Shown here: positions 26,216 to 35,265 of the stretch, one piece after another | Layout: each line of letters starts with the position of its first letter | Numbering within the stretch: the stretch's first letter is position 1 | Assembly: GCA_026314275.1 (NCBI GenBank) | Contig: CP111109.1 | Coordinates: 3,844,001-3,908,000 of the forward strand | Reading direction: 5' to 3' | Length of the DNA: 64,000 bases | Source: JAGOEY01 sp017997515 | GTDB taxonomy: Bacteria; Pseudomonadota; Gammaproteobacteria; Burkholderiales; Burkholderiaceae_C | Notes under the pieces: model-generated | Told to the model about the DNA's origin: nothing | The model's database searches: none | The model's input: the letters and a program-made list of their open reading frames with translations, nothing else | Program-made: the position numbers and the translations under genes

Positions 26216-27736
26216 ATGACCATCCGTTATTCCACCGTAGGTATTGTTGGCACAGGTGCCATGGGGCGCGGTATTGCGCAAATCGCGGCCCAGGCGGGCA
26301 GCACGGTTCAACTGTTCGACCTGAATCCAGAAGCCTGCCGCCAGGCCCATGCAGCCATTGCCGCACAGTGGGACAAGCTTCAGGACAAAGGCCGCATCGA
26401 TGCCGCCACGGCCGATGCCTACAAAACCCGGCTCCAGACCGCTGCCAGTCTGGGTGAGCTGCACAACTGTGATTTGGTGGTCGAAGCCGCCGTGGAGCGA
26501 CTGGACATCAAACAAAGCCTGTTTGCGCAGCTGGAAGACATCGTGCGCCCGGACGCGGTGCTGGTGACCAACACCTCGTCGCTGTCCGTCACCGCCATCG
26601 CGGCCGGACTGAAGCGCCCAGCACAGTTTGCGGGTTATCACTTCTTCAACCCCGTGCCCTTGATGAAGGTGGTTGAGGTCATTGCCGGGCTCAAGACAGA
26701 CACCGCCGTGTGTGCCGGCCTGACCGAATACGCGCGGCAGATGGGCCACACACCCGTACAGGCGCAAGACACGCCGGGTTTCATCGTGAACCACGCCGGG
26801 CGCGCTTATGGCACTGAGGCGCTGCGCATTGTGAGTGAAGGCATCACTGATTTCGCCACGGTGGACCGAATCCTGAAAGACCAGGTCGGCTTCAAACTCG
26901 GCCCATTTGAGCTGATGGACCTGACCGGGCTGGATGTGTCACACCCGGTGATGGAATCCATCTACCGCCAGTACTACGACGAAGCACGTTATCGCCCCAG
27001 CGTGATCACTGCGCAGCGGCTGGCCGGTGGTGTGCTGGGCAAAAAGACCGGCGAAGGTTTTTACCAGTACGTCGAGGGTGTACAGCAACACACGGCGGAA
27101 CCTGCCGTGCCCGATGTGGCGGAAATGCCCCCCGTCTGGGTGTCCCCGCGCGCATCACGCCGTGCGGAACTGCTGCAGCTGCTGAAGAACCTGGGCGCAC
27201 AGATCGAAACCGGGGCATCGCCCTCCCCCCACGCCATCACCTTCGTGGCTCCACTCGGCTTTGACGTGACCACCGTGGCTGTCGTAGAACGGCTGGACCC
27301 GGCACGCACCATCGGCATCGACATGCTGGTGGACGACGCCACCACACGCCGCCGTGTGCTGGCCACCAACCCTGCCACCCGCCAAGACATCCGCGCTGCG
27401 GCCCACGCACTCATGGCACGAGACGGCAAGGCCGTGAGTGTGATCCGCGACAGCGGTGGTTTTGTCACACAGCGTGTGGTGGCCTCCATCGTGAACATCG
27501 CATCGGACATCTGCCAGCAAAGTGTGTGTTCACCGGCCGACCTGGAAAAAGCCGTCACTCTTGGGCTGGGTTACCCACTCGGCCCCCTGGCCATGGGTGA
27601 CCGTTATGGCCCGACCAATGTGCTCGAAGTGCTGTTCAACATGCAGACCGTGTACGGCGACCAGCGCTACCGCCCCAGCCCCTGGCTGCGCCGCCGGGGT
27701 GCCATCGGCCTGAGCCTGACACACCAAGAAGACTGA
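26216..27736 (+). CDS. paaH: 3-hydroxyacyl-CoA dehydrogenase, PaaH/PaaC type
   Basis: 506 residues from ATG 26216. Oxidises 3-hydroxyacyl-CoA with NAD+, in fatty acid or phenylacetyl-CoA degradation. Rossmann motif VGIVGTGAMGRGIAQIAAQAG at the start, catalytic His in GYHFFNPVPLMKVVEV, DTPGFIVNHAGRAYGTEA and the helical C-domain VGFKLGPFELMDLTGLDV. A second, diverged C-domain occupies residues ~400-490 (LEKAVTLGLGYPLGPLAMGDRYG), which is the 500-residue layout of phenylacetate-type enzymes rather than the 280-residue short type. Followed after 92 bases, including one dispersed repeat, by an enoyl-CoA hydratase gene. Confidence 0.88.
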   Translation: MTIRYSTVGIVGTGAMGRGIAQIAAQAGSTVQLFDLNPEACRQAHAAIAAQWDKLQDKGRIDAATADAYKTRLQTAASLGELHNCDLVVEAAVERLDIKQSLFAQLEDIVRPDAVLVTNTSSLSVTAIAAGLKRPAQFAGYHFFNPVPLMKVVEVIAGLKTDTAVCAGLTEYARQMGHTPVQAQDTPGFIVNHAGRAYGTEALRIVSEGITDFATVDRILKDQVGFKLGPFELMDLTGLDVSHPVMESIYRQYYDEARYRPSVITAQRLAGGVLGKKTGEGFYQYVEGVQQHTAEPAVPDVAEMPPVWVSPRASRRAELLQLLKNLGAQIETGASPSPHAITFVAPLGFDVTTVAVVERLDPARTIGIDMLVDDATTRRRVLATNPATRQDIRAAAHALMARDGKAVSVIRDSGGFVTQRVVASIVNIASDICQQSVCSPADLEKAVTLGLGYPLGPLAMGDRYGPTNVLEVLFNMQTVYGDQRYRPSPWLRRRGAIGLSLTHQED

Positions 27737-27740
27737 GCAT

Positions 27741-27810
27741 TCAAAATTCAATAAAAACAGGCTGCAGCGCTTGCTGGAAAAGCGCTATAAGCTATCAATA
27801 ATATAGCAAC
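27741..27810 (-). repeat. Dispersed palindromic repeat, copy 4 (intergenic)
   Basis: Minus-strand copy: GATAGCTTATAGCGC, then AAGCGCTGCAGCCTGTTTTT; fills almost all of the gap between the 3-hydroxyacyl-CoA dehydrogenase and enoyl-CoA hydratase genes. Confidence 0.75.
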
Positions 27811-27828
27811 CGCTTTTACCAACAAGCC

Positions 27829-28608
27829 ATGCCAGCAGAACTCAAAAGCACCAGCCATGGCCAGACCATGGTGCTCACACTGAGCAACCCGGAGTACCGC
27901 AATGCACTAGGCCCGGAAATCTACGCGGCGGGGGTCGAGGCGTTGAATGGGGCCGAGCGCAGCGCAGAAGTACGCACTGTGGTCATCACCGGTGAAGGCG
28001 GCATGTTCAGCGCAGGCGGCAATCTGCACCGGCTGCAGGCCAATCGCGCACAAACCCCTGAAGTACAGGCGCAGAGTATCGAGGGCCTGCATAACTGGAT
28101 CGAGGCCATCCGCAGCTTCCCCAAACCGGTCATTGCCGCCGTGGAAGGCCCGGCAGCGGGCGCGGGCTTTTCATTGGCGCTGGCCTGTGACTTCATCGTG
28201 GCCGCCCACAACGCTGTGTTTGTGATGGCTTACAGCACTATCGCACTGTCACCCGATGGCGGCGGCAGCTGGAGTCTCGCGCATGTAATGCCCCGGCAAC
28301 TGGCCACCGAGCTGCTGATGTGCGGCGAAAAAATCGGTGCAGAACGGCTGCATACGCTCGGCATCGTGAACCGGCTCGCGCCACCCGGCAGCGCTTTGGA
28401 ACACGCCCTGGCACTGGCCCAGAGCCTGAACAGCCGTGCACCCAATGCCCTGGCCAGCATCAAAGAATTACTCAACGAAGCACCAACCCACGCCTTGCAC
28501 CAGCAACTGGCAATGGAACGTGACCACTTCGTGCGCAACCTGCACCACGCGAATGCAGGTGTGGGCATTGCCGCCCTGCTGGGCAAACAAACTCCCACCT
28601 ACGAATAA
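27829..28608 (+). CDS. Enoyl-CoA hydratase/isomerase family protein
   Basis: 259 residues of crotonase fold. Oxyanion-hole segments: FSAGGNLHRL (~60-70) and EGPAAGAGFSLALACDF (~105-122). The second acidic residue position appears as SPDGGGSWSL, with Asp where hydratases carry Glu, which is the PaaG-like isomerase pattern (1,2-epoxyphenylacetyl-CoA isomerase or dienoyl-CoA isomerase). Working with the upstream 3-hydroxyacyl-CoA dehydrogenase it supports a beta-oxidation-like role; the exact substrate is not fixed. Confidence 0.88.
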   Translation: MPAELKSTSHGQTMVLTLSNPEYRNALGPEIYAAGVEALNGAERSAEVRTVVITGEGGMFSAGGNLHRLQANRAQTPEVQAQSIEGLHNWIEAIRSFPKPVIAAVEGPAAGAGFSLALACDFIVAAHNAVFVMAYSTIALSPDGGGSWSLAHVMPRQLATELLMCGEKIGAERLHTLGIVNRLAPPGSALEHALALAQSLNSRAPNALASIKELLNEAPTHALHQQLAMERDHFVRNLHHANAGVGIAALLGKQTPTYE

Positions 28609-28719
28609 CGGGCAGAGGGGCACTCGGCACAGCCAGACACTCAGGAGACAAACCCTGAGGGCTTACGCTCGTCCCGCACGTGACAATGTGCGGCTTATCA
28701 GTCACGCAAAAGACAGGCC

Positions 28720-29439
28720 ATGGACGACCCCATTCTTACCATCGAAGAACGTGAAGCGATCAACTCAGGTCGCTGGTTCTCATCCCTTTCCCCCTCACTG
28801 CGACACGACATACTTCGATGTGCTTACGTCAAACGCTACAAGGACGGCGACCTGATCGCTGCCCGCGGCGACCCACCGGAAGAGTGGATTGCCTGCGCGC
28901 GTGGCGCGGTGCGGGTCAGCTCCACATCGATCTCGGGCAAACAAATCACCCTCACCTATGTGGAGCCCGGCATCTGGTTCGGCGATGTGGCGATCTTCGA
29001 CGGCGACCGGCGCACACACGATGCCTATGCCCATGGCGAAAGCACCATTCTGTGTGTGGCCCGCGCAGACTTCAAGAAGATTCTTGCAACCCACGTCGAG
29101 CTGTACGAAGCCATGTTGCGCCTGCATGCGCGGCGCATACGCCAGCTGTTCGGGCTGGTGGAAGACCTGAACACCTTGCCTTTGCGTGCCCGGCTGGCCA
29201 AACAGCTGGTGCATCTGGTGCGCAGTTATGGCGTACCCAGCCTGGCCGATGCACGCGAGATGCGTATCAGCCTGCATTTGGCCCAGGAAGAGCTGGCGCA
29301 GCTGCTGGGTGCATCACGCCAACGCGTGAACCAGGAGCTCAAGGCCATGGAACGCGAGGAAAGTATCCGCATCGAGCCGGGTGGCCTCGTCATCCGCAAC
29401 CGCGATGCACTGATGCGTATCAGTGAAGCCGACAACTAA
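28720..29439 (+). CDS. Crp/Fnr-family transcriptional regulator
   Basis: 239 residues: a cyclic-nucleotide-binding-like beta-roll (residues ~25-140, GDLIAARGDPPEEWIACARGAVRV, WFGDVAIFDGDRRTHDAYA), a dimerisation helix, and a C-terminal winged helix with recognition helix LAQEELAQLLGASRQRVNQELKAMERE. The Fnr cysteine cluster is absent, so no iron-sulfur oxygen sensing is suggested; the cAMP-contact motif is not well preserved either. Placed between the hydratase and a phosphotransferase/acyl-CoA dehydrogenase pair, it is a plausible local regulator of this catabolic group. Confidence 0.9.
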   Translation: MDDPILTIEEREAINSGRWFSSLSPSLRHDILRCAYVKRYKDGDLIAARGDPPEEWIACARGAVRVSSTSISGKQITLTYVEPGIWFGDVAIFDGDRRTHDAYAHGESTILCVARADFKKILATHVELYEAMLRLHARRIRQLFGLVEDLNTLPLRARLAKQLVHLVRSYGVPSLADAREMRISLHLAQEELAQLLGASRQRVNQELKAMEREESIRIEPGGLVIRNRDALMRISEADN

Positions 29440-29463
29440 AACCGACCAAGAGACATTCCCTCC

Positions 29464-30549
29464 ATGAGCGACTTTGACCATTTCGTGGGCACCCGGCCCG
29501 TCACCGACCAGCACGCGATTGACCTCGGTGCCCTCAGCACCTGGCTCAGCAGCCACCTGGAAGGGTTCAGTGGGCCCCTCAGCCTCGAAATGTTCAAGGG
29601 TGGGCAGTCCAACCCGACCTACAAACTCATCACACCGACCCAGAGTTATGTGATGCGTGCCAAACCCGGGCCGGTTGCCAAACTGCTGCCTTCTGCCCAC
29701 GCCGTGGAGCGCGAATTTGCGGTGATGCAGGGGCTAGCGGGCACCGACGTGCCGGTCGCCCGGATGTACTGCCAGTGCGCGGACGAATCGGTCATCGGCC
29801 GTGCGTTTTATGTGATGGAGTTTGTGCAAGGCCGCGTGATGTGGGACCAGGCCCTGCCCGGCCAGAGCAATGCCGAACGCGGCGCCATCTACGACGAAAT
29901 GAACCGCGTGATTGCGGCGCTGCACACCGTCAAGTTTGCCGAACGCGGCCTGGCAGGTTACGGCAAGCCGGGCAACTTCTTCGAGCGCCAGATTGGCCGC
30001 TGGAGCAAGCAGTACGCCGCCTCCATCACCCAGCCCATCGAAGAGATGGACCAACTGATGGAATGGCTGCCAGCGCACATCCCGCTCAGCGGGCGTGACG
30101 AAAAAATGGTCAGCATCGTGCACGGCGACTACCGGCTCGACAACCTGATGTTCCACCCCACCGAGCCACGTGTACTGGCCGTGCTGGACTGGGAGCTGTC
30201 TACACTGGGCCACCCGTTGGCCGACTTCAGCTACCACTGCATGGCCTGGCACATTCCGCCCGGCTCCTTCCGCGGTATTGGGGGCATGGACGTGAAGAGC
30301 CTGGGTATCCCCACCGAAGACGCATACATCCGCAAATACTGTGACCGCACCGGCTTTGCCACGCCTGACACGTTGAAGGCCGACTGGAACTTCTACCTCG
30401 CCTACAACCTGTTCCGCCTTGCAGCCATTCTGCAGGGCATCGCCAAACGGGTGGAGGCTGGCACAGCCTCCAGCGCACAGGCCGTCAGCTCGGCTGCAGG
30501 CGCCCGCCCACTGGCCCAGATGGCCTGGAAATTCGCCCAGCAGGCATAA
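29464..30549 (+). CDS. Phosphotransferase family protein (APH/ACAD10-like kinase fold)
   Basis: 361 residues. Kinase-fold marks of the aminoglycoside-phosphotransferase superfamily: a Gly-rich start (MFKGGQSNPTYKL), catalytic loop HGDYRLDNLMFHP and metal-binding LDWELSTLGHPLADFSY. This subgroup is habitually paired with acyl-CoA dehydrogenases, as here (34 bases upstream of one), and is fused to one in animal ACAD10/11, where the pair phosphorylates and then dehydrates 4-hydroxyacyl-CoA. A similar role with the downstream enzyme is reasonable inference; antibiotic resistance is not suggested. 24 bases downstream of the Crp/Fnr gene. Confidence 0.9.
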   Translation: MSDFDHFVGTRPVTDQHAIDLGALSTWLSSHLEGFSGPLSLEMFKGGQSNPTYKLITPTQSYVMRAKPGPVAKLLPSAHAVEREFAVMQGLAGTDVPVARMYCQCADESVIGRAFYVMEFVQGRVMWDQALPGQSNAERGAIYDEMNRVIAALHTVKFAERGLAGYGKPGNFFERQIGRWSKQYAASITQPIEEMDQLMEWLPAHIPLSGRDEKMVSIVHGDYRLDNLMFHPTEPRVLAVLDWELSTLGHPLADFSYHCMAWHIPPGSFRGIGGMDVKSLGIPTEDAYIRKYCDRTGFATPDTLKADWNFYLAYNLFRLAAILQGIAKRVEAGTASSAQAVSSAAGARPLAQMAWKFAQQA

Positions 30550-30583
30550 AAAAACTTCACCCCAACACCCCAGGAGACCTTCG

Positions 30584-31858
30584 ATGGATTTTGACTACTC
30601 CCCCAAAACCAAAGCACTGCAGGCCAAATTGCTGCAGTTCATGGATGAGCACATTTACCCCGCTGAAAGTGCCTACACCGCAGAGCTGGCGGCCAACACG
30701 GCAGCAGGTAAACGCTGGTCGGCCCTCAAGACGGTGGAAGACCTCAAGGTCAAGGCCCGTAATGCGGGCCTGTGGAACCTGTTCTTGCCCGTGGACAGCG
30801 CGGCAGCGTCCGGCTACGAAGGTGCGGGCCTGACCAACCAGGAATACGCCCCCCTGGCGGAAATTATGGGCCGTGTGCAGTGGTCCAGCGAGGTCTTCAA
30901 CTGCTCCGCACCCGACACCGGCAACATGGAAACCATTGCCCGTTATGGCTCCGAAGAGATCAAGGCCCGCTGGCTCAAACCGCTGCTCGAAGGCCAGATC
31001 CGCTCGGCTTTTGCGATGACCGAGCCCGATGTCGCATCGAGTGACGCCACCAACATCGAAACCCGCATCGAACGCGATGGCGACGAATACGTCATCAACG
31101 GCCGCAAATGGTGGATTTCCGGCGCGGCCGACCCGCGCTGCGCGGTTTTTATCACCATGGGCAAGACCGATCCCGAAGCCCCGCGCCATTCACAGCAAAG
31201 CATGATCGTGGTGCCCGCGGATGCCCCGGGCATCAAGATCATCCGCCCCCTCAATGTGATGGGTTACGACGATGCGCCGCATGGCCACGTTGAAATGACC
31301 TTCACCAACGTGCGTGTGCCTGCAGGCAACATCCTGCTGGGTGAAGGCCGTGGTTTCGAGATCGCCCAGGGCCGCCTGGGCCCCGGACGTATCCACCACT
31401 GCATGCGCCTGATTGGCCTGGCCGAACGGGCGCTGGAGCTGATGTGCAAACGCGCCAGCGCACGCACCGCTTTTGGCAAAACTGTGGCGCAGCAAACCGT
31501 CACCCAGGAACGTATCGCCGAAGCCCGTTGCAAGATCGACATGGCCCGCCTGCTCACACTCAAGGCGGCCTGGCTGATGGACGTCGCGGGCAACAAGGTC
31601 GCCAAGAACGAAATCGCCATGATCAAGGTAGTGGCCCCCAGCATGGCCTGCCAGGTCATCGACTGGGCCATGCAAGTGCATGGCGGCGGCGGTATGTGTG
31701 ACGACTTCCCGCTGGCCTATGCCTACGCCGGTGCCCGCACGCTGCGGTTTGCCGACGGCCCGGACGAAGTACACCGCAACGCCATTGCCAAGCTGGAGCT
31801 GGGCAAATACGCCGTTAACCCGCGTGAAGTCGAGATGCCGATCACCCGCGGCTGCTGA
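30584..31858 (+). CDS. Acyl-CoA dehydrogenase family protein (ACAD10/11-like)
   Basis: 424 residues from ATG 30584, with CCAGGAGACC upstream. FAD-dependent alpha,beta-dehydrogenation. Seen: RSAFAMTEPDVASSDATNIET and NGRKWWISGAADPRC (flavin/substrate domain), GRGFEIAQGRLGPGRIHHCMRLIGLAERAL and the C-terminal VHGGGGMCDDFPLAYAYAGARTLRFADGPDEVH. The VHRNAIA helix suits the long-chain/ACAD11 branch. Probably the redox partner of the neighbouring kinase-fold protein in catabolising hydroxy fatty acids. Ends at a strong terminator. Confidence 0.92.
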   Translation: MDFDYSPKTKALQAKLLQFMDEHIYPAESAYTAELAANTAAGKRWSALKTVEDLKVKARNAGLWNLFLPVDSAAASGYEGAGLTNQEYAPLAEIMGRVQWSSEVFNCSAPDTGNMETIARYGSEEIKARWLKPLLEGQIRSAFAMTEPDVASSDATNIETRIERDGDEYVINGRKWWISGAADPRCAVFITMGKTDPEAPRHSQQSMIVVPADAPGIKIIRPLNVMGYDDAPHGHVEMTFTNVRVPAGNILLGEGRGFEIAQGRLGPGRIHHCMRLIGLAERALELMCKRASARTAFGKTVAQQTVTQERIAEARCKIDMARLLTLKAAWLMDVAGNKVAKNEIAMIKVVAPSMACQVIDWAMQVHGGGGMCDDFPLAYAYAGARTLRFADGPDEVHRNAIAKLELGKYAVNPREVEMPITRGC

Positions 31859-31872
31859 GTAATACCAATCCC

Positions 31873-31906
31873 AAAAAAGAAGGGCCCCAGCGGGGCCCTT
31901 CTTTTT
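31873..31906. terminator. Bidirectional rho-independent terminator
   Basis: Stem of about 15 bp (AAAAGAAGGGCCCC with its complement) and a 3-base loop, A-run before and T-run after. Separates the convergent acyl-CoA dehydrogenase and AI-2E transporter genes. Confidence 0.93.
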
Positions 31907-31920
31907 GAAGCGTACAACGC

Positions 31921-32970
31921 TCACACGTCACCCTTGCGCGACAACAGCACAGCGAAAGGACGCGTCCCCGGAAACTCGGCAAAGATCATGACCATCACTG
32001 CCGTCATGGGCACAGCCAGGAAAGCCCCCGGAATCCCCCACAAGGCCGACCATACCGTCAGGCTGACCAGAATCACAAAGGGGCTCAGGTTCAGTGAATT
32101 GCCCATCAGGTAGGGGTCCAGAAAGTTGCCATTGGCAAACTGCACGATGCTCAGGGGCACCATCACGGCCAGCACGGAGTTCAGGTTGCCGAACTGCAGA
32201 ATGGCAAACACAGCGGGCAAAAAGACGCTGAGGAAAGACCCGATGTACGGCACGTAGTTCAGCAGCGCGATCAGCACACCCCAGAACACAGCGAACTCCA
32301 TACCGAAGAAAGCCATGATGGCCCAGCTCAGGATGCCCAGCACCACGCTGAGCAGGGTCTTCAGCGCCAGGTAGGTGCCGATCTTGCCGTTGACATTGGT
32401 GATCATCTGCCGGATGAAGGCCACCTGGCCGGGGTCATCGGAAATGTTCTTGATCTTGGCCGCAAACGAGCGCTGCTCCACCAGCAGGAAAGCCACGTAC
32501 AGGAACACCACGATCAGGGTGGCCACAATGGACAGCACCGAGCCCAGCGTTCCGCCTACCAGCCGCTGGATGCTGACCTGGGCCAGGAACTGCTGGCGCA
32601 GGGACTTCCAGCTGGGCTCGGACTCCAGGCCCAGGGTCACGGCCAGATTCTGGATACTGTTCAGCAGCGAGTCTTGGTACTGCGGCGCCAGCGCCACCGC
32701 CCGCCCGACATTGGCGAACAGCAGCCACACCACACTGACCAGCCCCACCGCCATGATCAGGGCGGCCACGATGTAGCGCACCTGGATCGACAGGCGCGGG
32801 CCCAGCACGGGCACCTTGGCCAGCATGCGGGTCATGCCGATGATGACAAAACCCACCAGCACACTGAAGATGATGGGAATAAAGATGTCCTGGCCAATGT
32901 GCAGCACCCAGCCGATGATCAGGGCCAGAAAAACACCGTGGACAAAAGACCAGAACCGCTCGTTGATCAT
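31921..32970 (-). CDS. AI-2E family transporter (PerM/TqsA type)
   Basis: 349 residues, about eight membrane helices. N-terminal VHGVFLALIIGWVLHIGQDIFIPIIFSVLVGFVI, a central soluble stretch (~100-150) and C-terminal GVLIALLNYVPYIGSFLSVFLPAVFAIL plus LMGNSLNLSPFVILVSLTVWSALWGIPGAFLAVPMTAVMVM, the family's most conserved block. Members export diverse small molecules or ions; the autoinducer name comes from E. coli TqsA and does not imply quorum sensing here. A 106-base gap containing no further gene precedes rng. Confidence 0.92.
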   Translation of the reverse strand: MINERFWSFVHGVFLALIIGWVLHIGQDIFIPIIFSVLVGFVIIGMTRMLAKVPVLGPRLSIQVRYIVAALIMAVGLVSVVWLLFANVGRAVALAPQYQDSLLNSIQNLAVTLGLESEPSWKSLRQQFLAQVSIQRLVGGTLGSVLSIVATLIVVFLYVAFLLVEQRSFAAKIKNISDDPGQVAFIRQMITNVNGKIGTYLALKTLLSVVLGILSWAIMAFFGMEFAVFWGVLIALLNYVPYIGSFLSVFLPAVFAILQFGNLNSVLAVMVPLSIVQFANGNFLDPYLMGNSLNLSPFVILVSLTVWSALWGIPGAFLAVPMTAVMVMIFAEFPGTRPFAVLLSRKGDV

Positions 32971-33076
32971 GAAATGGCCTGTTCAAACTATGATTTTTAA
33001 AACCCTGCGTGCTGCCAGAGCACCTGGGTAGTAACCAAGTTTAACAAGCCCCTAAGACACCAGTGACAGGCCTTGG

Positions 33077-34564
33077 TCAGAGCAGCAAGATGTCGTACTG
33101 CTCCTGCCCCATGGCGCTTTCGGCCTGCAGGGAAATGGGTTTGCCAATGAAGTCGGACAGGCCCGCAAGGTGCTGGCTTTCTTCGTCGAGGAACAATTCC
33201 ACCACCTTGGGCGAGGCCACCACCCGGAATTCCCGGGGGTTGAACTGGCGCGCCTCGCGCAGGATTTCACGCAGGATGTCGTACGTGACACTGCGGGCGG
33301 TTTTGATGCTGCCTTTGCCCTGGCACACGTTACACGGCTCACACAGCATGTGCGCCAGTGATTCGCGTGTGCGTTTGCGCGTCATTTCGACCAGGCCGAG
33401 CTGCGAGAACGTGCCCGCCATGGTTTTCACCCGGTCGCGCCCCAGCTGTTTGCGAAATTCGGCCAACACCGCCTCGCGGTGGTCTTCGCGCACCATGTCG
33501 ATGAAGTCGGCAATGATGATGCCGCCCAGGTTGCGCAGTCGCAGCTGGCGTGCAATGGCCTGCGCGGCCTCCAGGTTGGTTTTAAAAATGGTGTCGTCGA
33601 AGTTGCGCGCACCGACAAAACCACCGGTGTTGACGTCCATCGTGGTCAGGGCTTCGGTCTGGTCCACCACCAGGTAGCCGCCCGACTTCAGATCCACTCG
33701 ACGCCCGAGCGCCTTGGCAATTTCTTCATCGATGGCAAACAGGTCGAAGATCGGCCGCTCGCCTTTGTACAGCTGCAGTTTGGGCACGGCTGCGGGCATG
33801 AACTCCTGGCCAAAGGCCTGCAACATGTCGAACTGCTCACGCGAGTCGATACGGATGGTGCTGGTGTCTTCACCCACCAGGTCGCGCAGTACACGCTGCA
33901 GCAGGTTCAGGTCCTGGTGCAGCAGCGACATGGGCGGCAGGCGCACAGATGCGTCCTTGATGCGTTTCCAGGTCTTGCGCAGGTAGGCAATGTCTTCGGC
34001 CAGCTCGGCATCACTCGAGTCTTCCCCGTTGGTGCGCAAAATGAAGCCACCACCGCCACCGGTGGACTTGTCACCCACCAGGTTTTGCAGCCTTGTGCGC
34101 AGGGCATCACGCTCGGCAACAGGGATCTTTTGGGACACACCCACATGGTCGTCCTGCGGCAAAAAAACCAGTAAACGCCCCGCCACACTGATCTGCGTGG
34201 ACAGGCGTGCGCCTTTGGTGCCCAGCGGGTCCTTGATGACCTGCACCATCAGCGCCTGGCCTTCAAACACCTGCCGCTCGATGGGAATCTGCGGCTGCGA
34301 CTGGCGTGCCTGGCTCAACGACTCGCCTTCGGGTGGGCGGTGCCAGACATCGGCCACATGCAAGAACGCGGCCCGCTCCAGGCCAATGTCGATAAACGCC
34401 GACTGCATACCCGGCAACACCCGCGCCACCTTGCCCAGGTACACATTGCCCACCAGCCCCCGCTCCAGCGTGCGCTCCAGGTGCAGCTCCTGCACCGCGC
34501 CACTTTCCACCACGGCCACACGCGTTTCCTGCGGCGACCAGTTGATCAGGACATCTTGCTGCAT
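33077..34564 (-). CDS. rng: Ribonuclease G
   Basis: 495 residues from ATG 34564 (MQQDVLINWSPQETRVAV). Endoribonuclease maturing the 5' end of 16S rRNA and degrading mRNA. N-terminal S1-type RNA-binding domain (LVGNVYLGKVARVLPGMQSAFIDIGLERAAFLHV), catalytic magnesium aspartates in the DVNTGGF block and IIIADFIDM, and the zinc-link cysteines in CEPCNVCQGKG. It lacks the long disordered C-terminal scaffold of RNase E, and so is the G type. The start is 7 bases downstream of the maf stop, in the same operon. Confidence 0.96.
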   Translation of the reverse strand: MQQDVLINWSPQETRVAVVESGAVQELHLERTLERGLVGNVYLGKVARVLPGMQSAFIDIGLERAAFLHVADVWHRPPEGESLSQARQSQPQIPIERQVFEGQALMVQVIKDPLGTKGARLSTQISVAGRLLVFLPQDDHVGVSQKIPVAERDALRTRLQNLVGDKSTGGGGGFILRTNGEDSSDAELAEDIAYLRKTWKRIKDASVRLPPMSLLHQDLNLLQRVLRDLVGEDTSTIRIDSREQFDMLQAFGQEFMPAAVPKLQLYKGERPIFDLFAIDEEIAKALGRRVDLKSGGYLVVDQTEALTTMDVNTGGFVGARNFDDTIFKTNLEAAQAIARQLRLRNLGGIIIADFIDMVREDHREAVLAEFRKQLGRDRVKTMAGTFSQLGLVEMTRKRTRESLAHMLCEPCNVCQGKGSIKTARSVTYDILREILREARQFNPREFRVVASPKVVELFLDEESQHLAGLSDFIGKPISLQAESAMGQEQYDILLL

Positions 34565-34571
34565 GGGATGT

Positions 34572-35186
34572 TTACACCTTGATGCCAACCGACCGCAGCA
34601 ACTGTGCAGCCTCGAACATCGGCAGGCCCATGATGCCCGAATACGACCCGCTGATGTGCTCAATAAAAGCCGCAGCCCTGCCCTGCACCGCATAGGCCCC
34701 GGCCTTGCCCATGGGCTCACCGGAGGCCACATAGGCACGGATCTGCGCGAGGGTCAGCACAGCAAATGTGACCTTGGAAACACTCAGGGCCTGCACCCGT
34801 TTGCGCCCCTGCTGCACGGCCACAGCCGTCAACACCCTGTGGGTGGTGCCCGACAAGGCACGCAGCATGGACGCGGCTTCCGCTGCATCGGCCGGTTTGC
34901 CGAGGATGTTGCGCCCCACGGCCACCGTGGTGTCGGAGCACAGGATGGGCGCGGCAGGCAGCTTGCGGCGTTTGTGGCGTGCCACGGCCGCATCCAGTTT
35001 CAGCCCGGTCACGCGCGCCACATAAGCAGCAGGCGCTTCGTTTTTAAAAACGACCTCCAGACCTTCGGCGTCTTCCGCCACATCACCATCGGTGTTGGGC
35101 ACCAGCAGTGTGTGGCGCACGCCCAGCTGTTCGAGCAGTTGGCTGCGGCGCGGACTCTGAGACGCAAGATAAATGAAGTCAGGCAT
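34572..35186 (-). CDS. maf: Maf family nucleotide pyrophosphatase
   Basis: 204 residues from ATG 35186. Hydrolyses non-canonical or pyrimidine nucleoside triphosphates (house-cleaning). Marks: YLASQSPRRSQLLEQLGV, ILCSDTTVAVGRNILGKPADAAEAASMLRALSGTTHRVLTAVAV and YAVQGRAAAFIEHISGSYSGIMGLPM. The last block and QGR suggest the dTTP/UTP-specific YhdE subgroup. Upstream, 79 bases carrying a dispersed repeat separate it from rlmH. Confidence 0.95.
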   Translation of the reverse strand: MPDFIYLASQSPRRSQLLEQLGVRHTLLVPNTDGDVAEDAEGLEVVFKNEAPAAYVARVTGLKLDAAVARHKRRKLPAAPILCSDTTVAVGRNILGKPADAAEAASMLRALSGTTHRVLTAVAVQQGRKRVQALSVSKVTFAVLTLAQIRAYVASGEPMGKAGAYAVQGRAAAFIEHISGSYSGIMGLPMFEAAQLLRSVGIKV

Positions 35187-35190
35187 GCGA

Positions 35191-35256
35191 TTTAAGACCA
35201 AAAGTGCCACCAGCGCTTATGGTTCGTGCGCAAGCAGCTATTAATTCAATAGCAAC
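35191..35256 (-). repeat. Dispersed palindromic repeat, copy 5 (between rlmH and maf)
   Basis: Minus-strand copy: GGTTGCTATTGAATTAATAG, then CTGCTTGCGC and AAGCGCTGGTGGCAC. Fills the only sizeable gap inside the purD-rng gene run. Confidence 0.75.
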
Positions 35257-35265
35257 CAGCCCAAG

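Noticed and set aside
29464..30549. Aminoglycoside resistance gene
   Set aside because: The APH-fold member belongs to the acyl-CoA-dehydrogenase-linked group and sits 34 bases upstream of such a gene.
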